A stretch of DNA of 64,000 bases, taken from positions 186,001 through 250,000 of the forward strand of contig NZ_JACHCI010000002.1 in the NCBI RefSeq assembly GCF_014200675.1, in the 5' to 3' direction. This document shows positions 54,741 to 63,570 of this stretch, one piece after another. Source of the stretch: Janthinobacterium saanense. GTDB lineage: Bacteria > Pseudomonadota > Gammaproteobacteria > Burkholderiales > Burkholderiaceae_D. The number at the start of each line of letters is the position of its first letter. Within the stretch, counting starts at the first letter, position 1. Both the position numbers and the translations under genes were made by a program. The notes below the pieces were generated by a model, which saw only the letters and a program-made list of their open reading frames with translations, did not search any database and had not been told where the DNA came from.

Positions 54741-55649
54741 ATGGATATACGCTCCTTGCGCTACTTCGTTGAAGTGGTCGAACAAGCCAGTTTTACGCGC
54801 GCCGCGGCCAGGCTGCACGTCACGCAACCGACTGTCAGCAAGATGATTGCGCAGCTGGAACAGTCGCTGGGCCTGGACTTGCTGGACCGCCAGGGCAAGC
54901 GTTTTACCTTGACGGATGCGGGCAGGGTGGTGCTGTCGCGCGCCCATGCCCTGCTGGCCCTGCATGCGGAACTGGGCGTGGAATTGCGCGACCTGCAACA
55001 GATGGAACGCGGTGAGTTGTGCATAGGCGTATCACCGCAGACGCATTCGGTGATGGCGCCCTGGCTGGCTGAATATCACCGGCGTTATCCACGCATCGAG
55101 CTCAAAATGTATGAAAGCGGCTCGCAGGCGATCGAGCGTGAATTGCGCAAGGGCGTCATCGAGCTGGGCACCATGCTCGATTACGCGGGCAATGCCGGCA
55201 TCTGGCAAGATTTCGAAGCGCTGCCGCTGGTGCGCTCGCCCTTGTGCCTGCTGGCACCGCTGGAGTCTCCCTGGCGCGGCCGGCAGACAGTTGCCATGGC
55301 CGAACTGGCTGACAGTCCCTTTGTATTTTATGGCGATTCCTACGCCCTCAATGATGTGGTGCTGGCCGCTTGCCAGCAAGCAGGTTTTACGCCACGCATT
55401 GCCGGCCGCAGCGGCCAGTGGGATTTTATTGCCTCGCTGGTGCGCCTGGGCGTGGGTGTCTGTCTGCTGCCGAAAACCTTTTGCGACACCCTCGATGCGC
55501 GCCAGTTTGCCATCGTGCCCCTGGCCGAACCGGTGCTGGAATGGAACTTGATGCTGGCCTGGCGCCGTGGCGGCCGGCTGTCGTTTGCGGCCCGCGCCTG
55601 GGTTGAACTACTGCAATCGCACATGGCGCACGCCGCCCGCTTACAATAG
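54741..55649 (+). CDS. LysR-family regulator, CidR-like
   Basis: Protein of 302 residues. The N-terminal winged helix (MDIRSLRYFVEVVEQASFTR, AARLHVTQPTVSKMIAQLEQ) precedes a linker helix and a periplasmic-binding-protein-like effector domain (ELCIGVSPQTHSVMAPWLAE, DFIASLVRLGVGVCLLPKTF). GGAA stands 8 nt before ATG 54741. Divergent orientation to lrgAB strongly suggests that it controls them. The inducer may be pyruvate or acetate by analogy with CidR. Confidence 0.9.
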   Translation: MDIRSLRYFVEVVEQASFTRAAARLHVTQPTVSKMIAQLEQSLGLDLLDRQGKRFTLTDAGRVVLSRAHALLALHAELGVELRDLQQMERGELCIGVSPQTHSVMAPWLAEYHRRYPRIELKMYESGSQAIERELRKGVIELGTMLDYAGNAGIWQDFEALPLVRSPLCLLAPLESPWRGRQTVAMAELADSPFVFYGDSYALNDVVLAACQQAGFTPRIAGRSGQWDFIASLVRLGVGVCLLPKTFCDTLDARQFAIVPLAEPVLEWNLMLAWRRGGRLSFAARAWVELLQSHMAHAARLQ

Positions 55650-55676
55650 GCGCTTCTCCACTTTTTGCCACTACAG

Positions 55677-56495
55677 ATGAACACCACCGGGAAAGCCAAT
55701 TGGAAGCGCCACGCGGGATCTTTGCTGCTGGGCTTGTTATGCACCGTGGGCCTGATGAGCGAGATGGGCTACGCCCAGGCCGCCATCCCCGTGTATGGTT
55801 ACTTCGTCAAGAATACCTATCCGCACGATCCCCAGGCGTTCACGCAGGGTTTGCTGTTCAAAGATGGCCATCTGTATGAAAGCACGGGCCAGAACGGGCA
55901 ATCGTCCTTGCGCAAGGTGGAACTGACCACCGGCAAGGTGTTGCAGCGCGCCATGATGGACAAGGATGTGTTCGGCGAAGGCATCACCGATGTGGGCGAT
56001 GAGATCATCGGCCTGACCTGGACCTCGCAAGTCGGTTATGTATTCGATCAGAAGACCTTCAAGCTCAAGCGCAAGTTCAGTTACACGGGCGAAGGCTGGG
56101 GCCTGGCCAGCGACCGGAAATATGTCTACATGAGCGATGGCAGCGCCTTCATCCGCGTGCTGGACCCGAAAACCCTGGCCGAAGTGCGCCGGGTCGAAGT
56201 CAAGGCCGAGGGCAAGCCGATCACGCGCCTGAATGAGCTGGAAATGGTCGATGGACAATTGTTCGCCAACGTCTGGGGCGCCGACGTGATCGCCCGCATC
56301 GACCCGGCCAGCGGCAATGTGGTGGGCTGGATCGACCTGACGGGCTTGCTGCCAGCCGGTCAGCGGGGCACCGATAATCCCGACGCCGTGCTCAATGGCA
56401 TCGCCTGGGACGCCCGTGGAAAACGCTTGTTTGTCACCGGCAAGCTGTGGCCCAAGCTGTTCGAAATCGAGCTGATCGAGATTCAGCGTCATTGA
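55677..56495 (+). CDS. Glutaminyl-peptide cyclotransferase (secreted, beta-propeller type)
   Basis: Exported enzyme of 272 residues with an N-terminal hydrophobic signal (GSLLLGLLCTVGLMSEMG). The beta-propeller motifs of plant and bacterial glutaminyl cyclases are present: PHDPQAFTQGLLFKDGHLYE, STGQNGQSSLRKVELTTG, EGWGLASD and LNELEMVDGQLFANVW. It turns N-terminal Gln into pyroglutamate and protects exported proteins from aminopeptidases. The start at ATG 55677 is 27 nt after the lysR stop; an upstream TTG is unlikely. Confidence 0.88.
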   Translation: MNTTGKANWKRHAGSLLLGLLCTVGLMSEMGYAQAAIPVYGYFVKNTYPHDPQAFTQGLLFKDGHLYESTGQNGQSSLRKVELTTGKVLQRAMMDKDVFGEGITDVGDEIIGLTWTSQVGYVFDQKTFKLKRKFSYTGEGWGLASDRKYVYMSDGSAFIRVLDPKTLAEVRRVEVKAEGKPITRLNELEMVDGQLFANVWGADVIARIDPASGNVVGWIDLTGLLPAGQRGTDNPDAVLNGIAWDARGKRLFVTGKLWPKLFEIELIEIQRH

Positions 56496-56585
56496 TATCC
56501 GAGGTGTCGTAGCGGACAGTGTTGCTAACGAGTAATGGTCTATGATGGCGTTTTTTTCACGCCGACGCGATCTTTACAGGTAACC

Positions 56586-57425
56586 ATGCTGTCTCTGCCC
56601 CATCTTTCCCTTGCCGTGCTGCTGACCACCTGCTTGTCAGCGGCGCAGGCCCAAGCGCCGTATGTGCCGGTAACCAGGCAATACGGCGACTTCCTCGTCA
56701 GCAATGACCGCTTCCTGACCCAGGTAACCTTGTCTTTCCGCAAGCAGGGTTATTGGCCCGGCGGTGCGCGCGAGGTGGTGGAAGTGCGGCCCTTGCCGGC
56801 CAAACGTGAAGGCCAGCCCATGCTGCTGGCCTTTACCAAGGGTTTTACGGGCCTGGGCACCATCCTCATCGGCGTGCAGAATGGCGTGCCATTGATGCGC
56901 CCCATCAGCCCCTTGCTGGAAAACCGTCTGGTGCAAACCGAGCGCGACCCGGAATGGGGCGTGCCGCAGCCGGGCCGCAGCGAGGTGCTGCTGTTTGCCC
57001 GCGACGCGCGTGCGCTCGATACCGGCACCGGCGACTTGCTGTGGTTTGACGTGCCGGGCGTGGCGACCGGTGCATATCCGAGTGCCATGCTGCTGTCCGT
57101 CTCGCCCGACAATACGCGTGGCGCCTACCTGACGAAAACGCAGATTATCGTGGCCACCCGCGACGAGGGCGTCGTTGCCGCCTTGAGCTTGCCGCCAGAC
57201 AGCGCTCAGCGCTGGTTCAAGCCGCTGTCGGATACTGCCAGCGCGCAGGCGCGTGCCGCCATCCAGGCTGGCCAGGGCCGCACGGACAATGTGCGCATAG
57301 AGCGTGAGCTGAAACTGGCCTGGTTTGGCCAGCAATTTCAATGGAAAGAAGGCAAGTACGGCTGGCAAGTGACAGGCCTGGGCCTCACGTCCACGCCGGT
57401 TGCCGGCAAAGGAGTACAGCCATGA
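56586..57425 (+). CDS. Exported protein of unknown function
   Basis: Protein of 279 residues with a signal peptide (LSLAVLLTTCLSAAQAQA). The mature part is beta-rich and unassigned; recognisable stretches include REVVEVRPLPAKREGQPMLL and DVPGVATGAYPSAMLLSVSP. AGGTAA stands upstream of ATG 56586. Its stop overlaps the next lipoprotein gene as ATGA, so they probably work as a pair at the cell envelope. No family was recognised. Confidence 0.7.
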   Translation: MLSLPHLSLAVLLTTCLSAAQAQAPYVPVTRQYGDFLVSNDRFLTQVTLSFRKQGYWPGGAREVVEVRPLPAKREGQPMLLAFTKGFTGLGTILIGVQNGVPLMRPISPLLENRLVQTERDPEWGVPQPGRSEVLLFARDARALDTGTGDLLWFDVPGVATGAYPSAMLLSVSPDNTRGAYLTKTQIIVATRDEGVVAALSLPPDSAQRWFKPLSDTASAQARAAIQAGQGRTDNVRIERELKLAWFGQQFQWKEGKYGWQVTGLGLTSTPVAGKGVQP

Positions 57426-58054
57426 AGCTGCATGTTGTCGCCGCCTGTGCGAGTGCGGCTGTGCTGGCCGGCTGCGTGCATGGCGAGATGTTCCCCAGGG
57501 ATTATCTGGTCCAGGACATAGCCCAGCAGCAAGCCTTGCTGGAACTGGAGGTCGTCTTCGCGCAGGCGCCCGACTACAAGCTCAGTTCGCGCAGCTCGGC
57601 CCGCGCCGATGGCAGCGTGCAATATGCGGGCGGACCGCATATCGTGGTGCCGTTTTACCAGAAGGGGCTGGGTTTCGACCAGGGATTCGCGGGGACGTAT
57701 ATGTTTGCCGTACCGTATCCGGTCGCCAAGGTCGAGACGGCCACCGCCAGCAGCAGGGTGTTTGGCCAGCAGCTCGACCAGCAGCGCTACCGCTTCCGCG
57801 TGCCGGGCAAGGCGCAATGGAATAGCAATGAAACCTTTATGCTCAGCTTTGAGCGCAAGGGCTTGCGCGACGACCTCAGCTTCCGCTTCAGCCTTGAAAA
57901 GAGTTGTCCCTCTACTTTCAATGCGATCACGCCCAAATACGGTTTCCCGCTGGCCATCAAAGCCAGCTTCAACGGCAATAAAGGCTGCCTGAAAGTATGC
58001 GACCGCCGCGAACAGTATCCGGGCTTTTGCGCCTTCCAGCCACCGGCCGCCTGA
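57422..58054 (+). CDS. Lipoprotein of unknown function
   Basis: Protein of 210 residues with a lipoprotein signal (HVVAACASAAVLAGC). The mature region has no recognised domain; it ends with a Cys-containing part (GNKGCLKVCDRREQYPGFC). Its start overlaps the stop of the preceding exported protein as ATGA. The two are an operon whose role is not known. Confidence 0.72.
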   Translation: MKLHVVAACASAAVLAGCVHGEMFPRDYLVQDIAQQQALLELEVVFAQAPDYKLSSRSSARADGSVQYAGGPHIVVPFYQKGLGFDQGFAGTYMFAVPYPVAKVETATASSRVFGQQLDQQRYRFRVPGKAQWNSNETFMLSFERKGLRDDLSFRFSLEKSCPSTFNAITPKYGFPLAIKASFNGNKGCLKVCDRREQYPGFCAFQPPAA

Positions 58055-58065
58055 GCATGTGAAAA

Positions 58066-58098
58066 GGGCTGGGTTCTGTGCAATACAGAACCCAGCCC
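58066..58098. terminator. Intrinsic terminator hairpin
   Basis: Perfect 14-bp arms GGGCTGGGTTCTGT / ACAGAACCCAGCCC with loop GCAAT. On the - strand it is followed by TTTT, so it best serves the DUF3297 gene. It also lies just after the + strand lipoprotein gene. Confidence 0.75.
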
Positions 58099-58120
58099 AG
58101 GCTAGCCGGCAAAAGCGGTC

Positions 58121-58369
58121 TTAGCGGTAAAACGCTTCGACCGTGCCCTTCAGCTTGATTTGCAGAGGACGGCCGCGGCGGTCCAGCGACTTGGCGGAAG
58201 CGACCTTGATCCAGCGTTCGCTGATGCAATACTCTTCCACGTCAAGGCGTTCCTTGTCGTTGAACTTGATGCCGACATCGTGCTCGAATACGGCGGCGAC
58301 GTGGAAAGGGCTGCTGGGATCGATCGACAGGCGATCGGGCAATGGGGGTAAGGTGGTGGTATCGTTCAT
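58121..58369 (-). CDS. DUF3297 small protein
   Basis: Protein of 82 residues matching DUF3297: LPDRLSIDPSSPFHVAAVFE, then HDVGIKFNDKERLDVEEYCI, SERWIKVASAKSLDRRGRP and KLKGTVEAFY. The family is widespread in proteobacteria and has no assigned function. Start 58369 (MNDTTTLPP) is chosen as the usual family N-terminus; an in-frame ATG at 58405 adds an unmatched hydrophobic lead. Confidence 0.88.
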   Translation of the reverse strand: MNDTTTLPPLPDRLSIDPSSPFHVAAVFEHDVGIKFNDKERLDVEEYCISERWIKVASAKSLDRRGRPLQIKLKGTVEAFYR

Positions 58370-58545
58370 GGGCAGAATTATCGCCCAGAATGCCGATCCA
58401 GACAACCGGGACGTGCTTGCCAGCCTGCCTGACCTTCCCGAGCTTTAATCAAAATTTCATGAAAGCTTAATAAATGTGCCGCAACCGATGCTCATACTGG
58501 AAACCATCGATACCGATACAAATCGCTCTCATTGAAAGAAATAGT

Positions 58546-58899
58546 ATGATGTCCACATTGAAAAAACTCGTCGCCTCAGCCTCCATCGCCGCGCTGTCTT
58601 CCATCATGCTGGCGCCAGCCGCACAAGCGCAAGCCCCTGGCGGCAGCCCCGCCGATTACGGTACGCAGGTAGCGCAAGACACGCCGGCGCGTGTCGTAAA
58701 CATCGACGCGAAAACCACCTACGTCAACGTCGAAGATGGCGAAACCGTCAAATTCAATGTCAGGGGCAAAATCTTTGTGTGGCATTTCGACACCTATCCC
58801 GAGACCTTCAGCGTCAAACTGTCACGCATCGCGCCGGCTGGCGTCGATAGCAAGGGCGTTACCGTGTATATCGACGGCAATCCGCTGTATCTTGGTTAA
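58546..58899 (+). CDS. CzcE-like periplasmic metal-binding protein
   Basis: Exported protein of 117 residues: signal peptide (LVASASIAALSSIMLAPAAQA) followed by a small beta domain similar to CzcE: DYGTQV, VNIDAKTTYVNVEDGETVKF, KIFVWHFDTYPETFSVKLSR and VTVYIDGNPLYLG. CzcE proteins bind copper or related ions in the periplasm and belong to heavy-metal resistance loci. Only single His and few Met residues are present here, so actual metal binding is uncertain. No czcCBA genes are near. Adjacent ATGs at 58546 and 58549 are both possible. Confidence 0.7.
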   Translation: MMSTLKKLVASASIAALSSIMLAPAAQAQAPGGSPADYGTQVAQDTPARVVNIDAKTTYVNVEDGETVKFNVRGKIFVWHFDTYPETFSVKLSRIAPAGVDSKGVTVYIDGNPLYLG

Positions 58900-58915
58900 G
58901 CGCAGCTGGCAAAAC

Positions 58916-58947
58916 TGGCCGTTGCCGGCTTTACTCGGCAACGGCCA
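58916..58947. terminator. Hairpin between convergent genes
   Basis: Perfect 12-bp arms TGGCCGTTGCCG / CGGCAACGGCCA around an 8-nt loop. On the - strand the hairpin is followed by GTTTTG, so it most likely ends the KGG-like gene and also blocks read-through from the CzcE-like gene. Confidence 0.6.
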
Positions 58948-58977
58948 AACGCAGTCCGGCGTCGCGATGACGATCAA

Positions 58978-59343
58978 TTACGACTTGTCATCATTCTTGT
59001 GGCTTTGACGGCCTGCTTCCGCATGCTGTTCCGGCGTGCCGCCGCGCGTGCCAGAACCTGAGCCGGAACCGCCGCTGGCACTGCCGCCCGAACCCGATTG
59101 CTGGCTGCCGCCTTTCTGGCCCGATTGCTGCGAAGCCGAACCTTTGTCCCCTTTGTCCATATCGTTCTTGTGGCTTTGACGGCCAGCCTCGACATGCTGC
59201 TCGTGTGTTCCACCCTGCGTGCCGCCCTGGGTACCTGTGGATTGCTGGCTGCCTGACTGTTTTCCCGATTGTTGATTTTGCTGATCTTGCGTGGTCGATG
59301 GTTTGCCGGTCGTGCCGGTTTTATCGTTGCTGTTCGTAGTCAT
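58978..59343 (-). CDS. KGG-repeat-like disordered stress protein
   Basis: Very hydrophilic protein of 121 residues, rich in Gly, Ser and Gln. It has two copies of a KGG/YciG-type unit, THEQHVEAGRQSHKND and TPEQHAEAGRQSHKND, separated by a Gly-Ser linker (SGSGGSASGGSGSGSGTRGG). KGG proteins are induced by general stress or starvation. Here the typical GRKGG end is changed to GRQSHKN, so it is a variant. GAGGAATCATC precedes the ATG. The protein should be intrinsically disordered. Confidence 0.7.
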   Translation of the reverse strand: MTTNSNDKTGTTGKPSTTQDQQNQQSGKQSGSQQSTGTQGGTQGGTHEQHVEAGRQSHKNDMDKGDKGSASQQSGQKGGSQQSGSGGSASGGSGSGSGTRGGTPEQHAEAGRQSHKNDDKS

Positions 59344-59493
59344 GATGATTCCTCTTTGAGTAAATGGATGATCCTGCCTGACCCATTCTCCATGCCTGAC
59401 CCGGCGCTTGCTATAGGGGCACCGCCTGCCGGTATGTAGGAAAACTCTTGAGGGGGCGGCAACCATTTCTTGGTTGCATCAACTACGACAGCA

Positions 59494-59901
59494 TTACAGG
59501 TGGCGCGTCTCTTGCGGCGGCGTGTCCCAGGCATCGTGCCAGCCATCGACAAAGGTGATGGGGGCGGCGGCCAGTTCCGCCACCGAGGCGTCGTCGAGGC
59601 AGTGCACGCTGATGCCGTAAAAGGGGCCGCTACGGGGCGAATCGCCCTGGCCGAAGGGCCGCACGCCGCAATGGCGGCAAAAGTAATGGCTTTCCCTGCC
59701 AGCGCCGAAGCGGTAAATGCCCAGGTCTTGCTCGCCGGCCAGCAGACGGAAGTCTGCAGGCGGCACCAGGCTGGCCCAGCAGCGCACTTTCAGGCAGTAG
59801 GAACAATTGCAGCGCAGGGTGGGGGCGGCCAGGTCGATCTCGGCCGCAAAGCGTACGGCGCCGCAGTGGCAACTGCCATGGTAGGTTTTTTTCACTGCCA
59901 T
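59494..59901 (-). CDS. GFA/CENP-V-domain zinc protein
   Basis: Protein of 135 residues with the GFA fold and its zinc cysteines: GSCHCGAVRF, LRCNCSYCLK and YFCRHCGVRPFGQ. The family was named after a glutathione-dependent formaldehyde-activating enzyme, but the role of most members is unknown. AGGATGGCAG is at the start. It stands alone, between the KGG-like gene and the di-heme lipoprotein gene. Confidence 0.9.
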   Translation of the reverse strand: MAVKKTYHGSCHCGAVRFAAEIDLAAPTLRCNCSYCLKVRCWASLVPPADFRLLAGEQDLGIYRFGAGRESHYFCRHCGVRPFGQGDSPRSGPFYGISVHCLDDASVAELAAAPITFVDGWHDAWDTPPQETRHL

Positions 59902-59955
59902 CCTCGTTCAGCGTGGGCGATGCCTGACTGTACTGGAATGCAGCGCTGAAATGCA

Positions 59956-59987
59956 AGACGCCGCAGACCTTGCGGCCTGCGACGTCT
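59956..59987. terminator. Weak hairpin after the di-heme lipoprotein gene
   Basis: AGACG-C-CGCAG / CTGCG-A-CGTCT with a 10-nt loop, located 37 nt after the stop on the - strand. One mismatch in the stem and no clear T-tract make this only a candidate terminator. Confidence 0.35.
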
Positions 59988-60023
59988 CGTTCGTCACCGG
60001 GGAGTGACGCTCTTACCTGACAG

Positions 60024-63000
60024 TTACAGCGACTTCAGGAAAGCCAGCAGCGAATCGCGGTCTGTCTTGGACAGGTTGGCGAAACGTTGACGGGCTGCCG
60101 TGCCTTCGCCACCGTGCCACATGATGGCTTCGGTGAGGTTGCGGGCGCGGCCGTCATGCAGGTAGCCAGCCTTGCCGCTGGTGCCCATGACTTTATCCGA
60201 GTAGCCGATACCCCACAGCGGGGAGGTACGCCACATGCTGCCTGCTGCCTGGCCTTCGGTGAACTTGTCGGCCAGATCAGGACCCATATCGTGCAGCAAC
60301 AGGTCGCTGTACGGACGGATGGTCTGGTTGCGCAGCTCTGCAAACAGGTGGCCGTTGCCGGTTTTCATCTCTACCGTATGGCAGGCAGCGCAACGCATGC
60401 CCTGGAACAGCTTGGAGCCGGCAGCAACTTTCGCAGGATCAACGTCGAGCTCTTCGATCGGGGCCACGCCTTTCGGGAAGCCGCTCGGGATGCTGCGCTG
60501 GGCCGGTACCGCCACCAGTGCCAGATAGTTGGAGATCTTTTGCAGATCCGCTTCCGACACGCCAGGCTGCGAGCCGCCCGAGGCGCAAGCGACCGGACCG
60601 TTCATGCAGGCACGGTTCGGATACACCGGCGAGGTGACTGCCATGTCCAGCATCAGCGCTTCGGCTGCCTGATGGCGCAAGGTGGACTTGCCGGCTTTCC
60701 AGCCGAAACGGCCCAGGCGTACGGCGCCCGATTCAGGATCGTAGACATAGTTAGCCTGGCCCTTGACGCCATCGGCGTCCGGTGTGGTGCGGGCACGGGC
60801 GATGATGTCCGCTTCCGGTATGGCTTCCAGCAGGCCGGTACCGATCATCGGCTGGGCAGAGCGCAGCGAATAGATCTCGGGTACCGGGCCTTCGAAGGCC
60901 AGCACGGGTTTGCGCAGTTCGACCTTGGTGCCGTCAGCCAGGCTGACGTTGCGCGTGTCGAAGCTGCCCACGCTGACGGTGGTGCCCCAGTTCTGCGGTG
61001 CGCCGGTCGACGAGACGGAGTTCATCTGGATCGCGGTGCCGTATTGCGGATGCGGCACTTGCTTGCCATCCGGGCCCGTCACAGCAACGCGCACGCCCAT
61101 GGTGTCGAGGCGCTGGTTGATCGAGTTTGGCGCCGGGCTGCGGCCATTGTCGATGTGGCAGGCGATACAGACCGATTGCGTGAAGCGCGGGCCTTGCTTG
61201 CCGACAGCCGGCTGGTAGCGGTCGTTGCCATTCTCGTTATGGTCACCGGTGGTGAAGTTGGTGTGCACCAGGCGGCGGCCCTCAACAAAGCGCTGCATGT
61301 TTTGCATGCCGATATTGTTGTGCGGCTGCTGGAACATGAACAAGGCATTGTCCGAGTAGTTATAGGACACCGAGCCCAGGCCGCCCGACAGGGTTTCCTC
61401 TGGCAGTGGTACCGAGTTCAAACGCGGTTGCACGCCATACCATGGGCGCAGGCCGGCGCCGACCACATAGCTCCACTCGTAGGAGTAGTAGCGGATGCCG
61501 CCATTGTCGCCAATCGCGCCCATCGACTGGGTGGTGGTAAACATCGATGGCGACACTTCGATGATGTCGCCGGCCACCAGGTTGCGCGCCTTGATGTCCT
61601 GGCCATTCGGGAAGCCGTTCGCGTCGAGGCCGCCGTGGCCTGGATATTCCTTGACCAGCAAGGTACAAGCGCCATTGATGCCGTTAGGCGAGCTCAGCTT
61701 GTTGTTGGCAGGGTAGGGAACCGGTTTGCAGACCGGTACGTTGCGGTCCACCAGTTCGCCTGGCGACATCCAGCCGTAGCCGGTCACGCCTGGACGGTCG
61801 TAGCCACGGAAGAAGGCTACGCCGCCGTTCAGGAAGTCGACGGTGGTGTACTGGTTGACGATCAGGGTCGGCTTGGTCACGCCGGCAACACGGCTGTTGT
61901 CGATGATTTCGACGCCCCAGGTACGGTTCTGGAAGTATTGCGGCACGAAGGTCAGGTAATTGCCCGGGCCTTTGTCGACCGGCAAGCCGGTGATCGGGTC
62001 CACCGTTTCGTTCGGGCCATAACCGATCTCGTTCCACTCTTCACCGCGCTCGCGGCCATGGCGGGCCAGGCCGCGCGCGCCGAAGCGGGTGACCAGGGTG
62101 CCGTCTGGCAAGGTGAATTGCAAGGTTTCCAATGGTTCAGCTACCGCAGGCAGCGGCTGCATGGCGGTGCCATTGGCCGGGTATTTCAGTGCCGAAGTGG
62201 TGTTGGCAGGCAAGCTGTTATCGCTGCCTGGCGATTTGAAGCCCACTTCCAGCAAGGAATAACCGTATTGCGAGGAGCGCGCGATGCCTTGCAGGCGGAT
62301 GTAGCGCGAGTTGATGCCCAGATTATAGAATTCCTCGGTGCCGCCCTGGCCATTGGCCACATAGCGCACTTGCGTCCAGGTCTGGCCGTCATCGGACACT
62401 TGCAGCGCATACTGCTTGCCGTAGGCTGCTTGCCACTGCAGCTTCATGTAGCCGACCTGGGTCTTGGCGCCAAAGTCGAACTGGATCCAGGCGCCATCTT
62501 CAAACGCGCTGCCCCAGCGGGTATCGAGTTTGCCGTCGATCGCCATGGCGGCTGACAGGCCCGGATTTTCCAGGCGCGACGCTGTAGCGGTTACCGGTTT
62601 GATGGTCACGCCAGGCAAGGTCGGATCGAATACCACCGGTGGTTGCGGTTCCGTGGTCGGCGGTTGTTCGGCGGGGGTGCCGGTAAAAGCCTGGATTTCA
62701 AAGATGGAATAGCCGTACTGGCCCGAGCGTTTTACGCCCTGCATGCGCAGGTAGCGGCCCTGGCCCGAAAAGCCCGTGATATCTTCGATGCCACCCTGGC
62801 TGTCGTTGACTTCCTTGACCGTGGTCCAGATTTTATTGTCATCCGACACTTGCAGCAGGTATTGGCTGGCGTGGGCATTTTCCCATTCGATATGCACGCG
62901 CGTAATCGTTTGCGTGCTGCCGAAATCGAGCGTCAGGTATTCATTGTCGCTAAACCCGCTGCCCCAGCGCGTATTCGGGTTGTGGTCGATGGCCGCGGCA

Positions 63001-63236
63001 GCACTCAGGTCGCCCCGTTCGGACGAGCTGGCCGCTGCGCTGACCGGTGTCAGCACCGTTTCGACCGACGAAACGGAAGAGCCCAGCAAACGCTGCGACT
63101 GCGGGCTGTTGGCGTCGCTACCGCCGCCGCCGCACGCTGCCAGCAATAGCGCCAATGCCAGCGGCGCTCCCCGTGTTGAAAGATGGCGCAGAGTGGGCAT
63201 CGTCATGCTCCGCCTGTGTACCGCTTTATTATGCAT
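60024..63236 (-). CDS. Lipoprotein with two discoidin domains fused to a di-heme oxidoreductase
   Basis: Large exported protein of 1070 residues. The lipobox LLLAAC is followed by a Gly linker. Two F5/8-type C (discoidin) domains follow: about 60-190 with NTRWGSGFSDNEYLTLDFGS, and about 210-340 with DTRWGSAFEDGAWIQFDFGA. The rest is a DHOR-type di-heme domain with heme motifs CIACH (near 680) and CAACH (near 960), plus VSPSMFTTTQSMGAIGDNGG. This family includes putative peroxidases. The discoidin units probably bind a polysaccharide at the cell surface. Start 63236 has AAGGA upstream. It may respond to the dyad at 63380-63402. Confidence 0.82.
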   Translation of the reverse strand: MHNKAVHRRSMTMPTLRHLSTRGAPLALALLLAACGGGGSDANSPQSQRLLGSSVSSVETVLTPVSAAASSSERGDLSAAAAIDHNPNTRWGSGFSDNEYLTLDFGSTQTITRVHIEWENAHASQYLLQVSDDNKIWTTVKEVNDSQGGIEDITGFSGQGRYLRMQGVKRSGQYGYSIFEIQAFTGTPAEQPPTTEPQPPVVFDPTLPGVTIKPVTATASRLENPGLSAAMAIDGKLDTRWGSAFEDGAWIQFDFGAKTQVGYMKLQWQAAYGKQYALQVSDDGQTWTQVRYVANGQGGTEEFYNLGINSRYIRLQGIARSSQYGYSLLEVGFKSPGSDNSLPANTTSALKYPANGTAMQPLPAVAEPLETLQFTLPDGTLVTRFGARGLARHGRERGEEWNEIGYGPNETVDPITGLPVDKGPGNYLTFVPQYFQNRTWGVEIIDNSRVAGVTKPTLIVNQYTTVDFLNGGVAFFRGYDRPGVTGYGWMSPGELVDRNVPVCKPVPYPANNKLSSPNGINGACTLLVKEYPGHGGLDANGFPNGQDIKARNLVAGDIIEVSPSMFTTTQSMGAIGDNGGIRYYSYEWSYVVGAGLRPWYGVQPRLNSVPLPEETLSGGLGSVSYNYSDNALFMFQQPHNNIGMQNMQRFVEGRRLVHTNFTTGDHNENGNDRYQPAVGKQGPRFTQSVCIACHIDNGRSPAPNSINQRLDTMGVRVAVTGPDGKQVPHPQYGTAIQMNSVSSTGAPQNWGTTVSVGSFDTRNVSLADGTKVELRKPVLAFEGPVPEIYSLRSAQPMIGTGLLEAIPEADIIARARTTPDADGVKGQANYVYDPESGAVRLGRFGWKAGKSTLRHQAAEALMLDMAVTSPVYPNRACMNGPVACASGGSQPGVSEADLQKISNYLALVAVPAQRSIPSGFPKGVAPIEELDVDPAKVAAGSKLFQGMRCAACHTVEMKTGNGHLFAELRNQTIRPYSDLLLHDMGPDLADKFTEGQAAGSMWRTSPLWGIGYSDKVMGTSGKAGYLHDGRARNLTEAIMWHGGEGTAARQRFANLSKTDRDSLLAFLKSL

Positions 63237-63379
63237 ATGCTTCCTTTTTTATCGCTGCGTAAAATACGCCACCTTCTCCGACCCGTGCGGATGCTCCCGT
63301 GCTGCTGTTTTATCGGCCCGGTGGGGCCGGCGCCGACAACGTTTTTCTTGATGGGGATGGGGTGTGCGTGAATTTATTT

Positions 63380-63402
63380 CATACGGCAACTATTGCCGTA
63401 TG
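63380..63402. promoter_or_regulatory. Perfect dyad in the gap upstream of the di-heme lipoprotein gene
   Basis: CATACGGCAA-CTA-TTGCCGTATG, 10-bp arms, about 144 nt before the start codon on the - strand. The outer bases (TATTT / GAAATA) extend the symmetry with one skipped base. It is operator-sized but could also be an RNA hairpin. The rest of the 334-bp gap (63237-63570) shows no gene. Confidence 0.4.
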
Positions 63403-63570
63403 GAAATAGTGCGCCTAAGTTATCGCAGGCAGAAAGGCATGTCAAGCGTACATCGCATTGCTTGATTGAAAACGACAAAAGATTAATGCGTATTGACAAA
63501 AGGTAAGGTTTTGAAGGCAGATGACGGTGAGATTTGGCTAGATTTAGCTTATTATTCAGCCCGTTAACGC

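Noticed and set aside
60087-62555. An 822-codon open frame on the + strand, opposite the di-heme lipoprotein
   Set aside because: The opposite strand carries heme motifs, discoidin domains and a lipoprotein signal; this frame has none and lacks a ribosome site.
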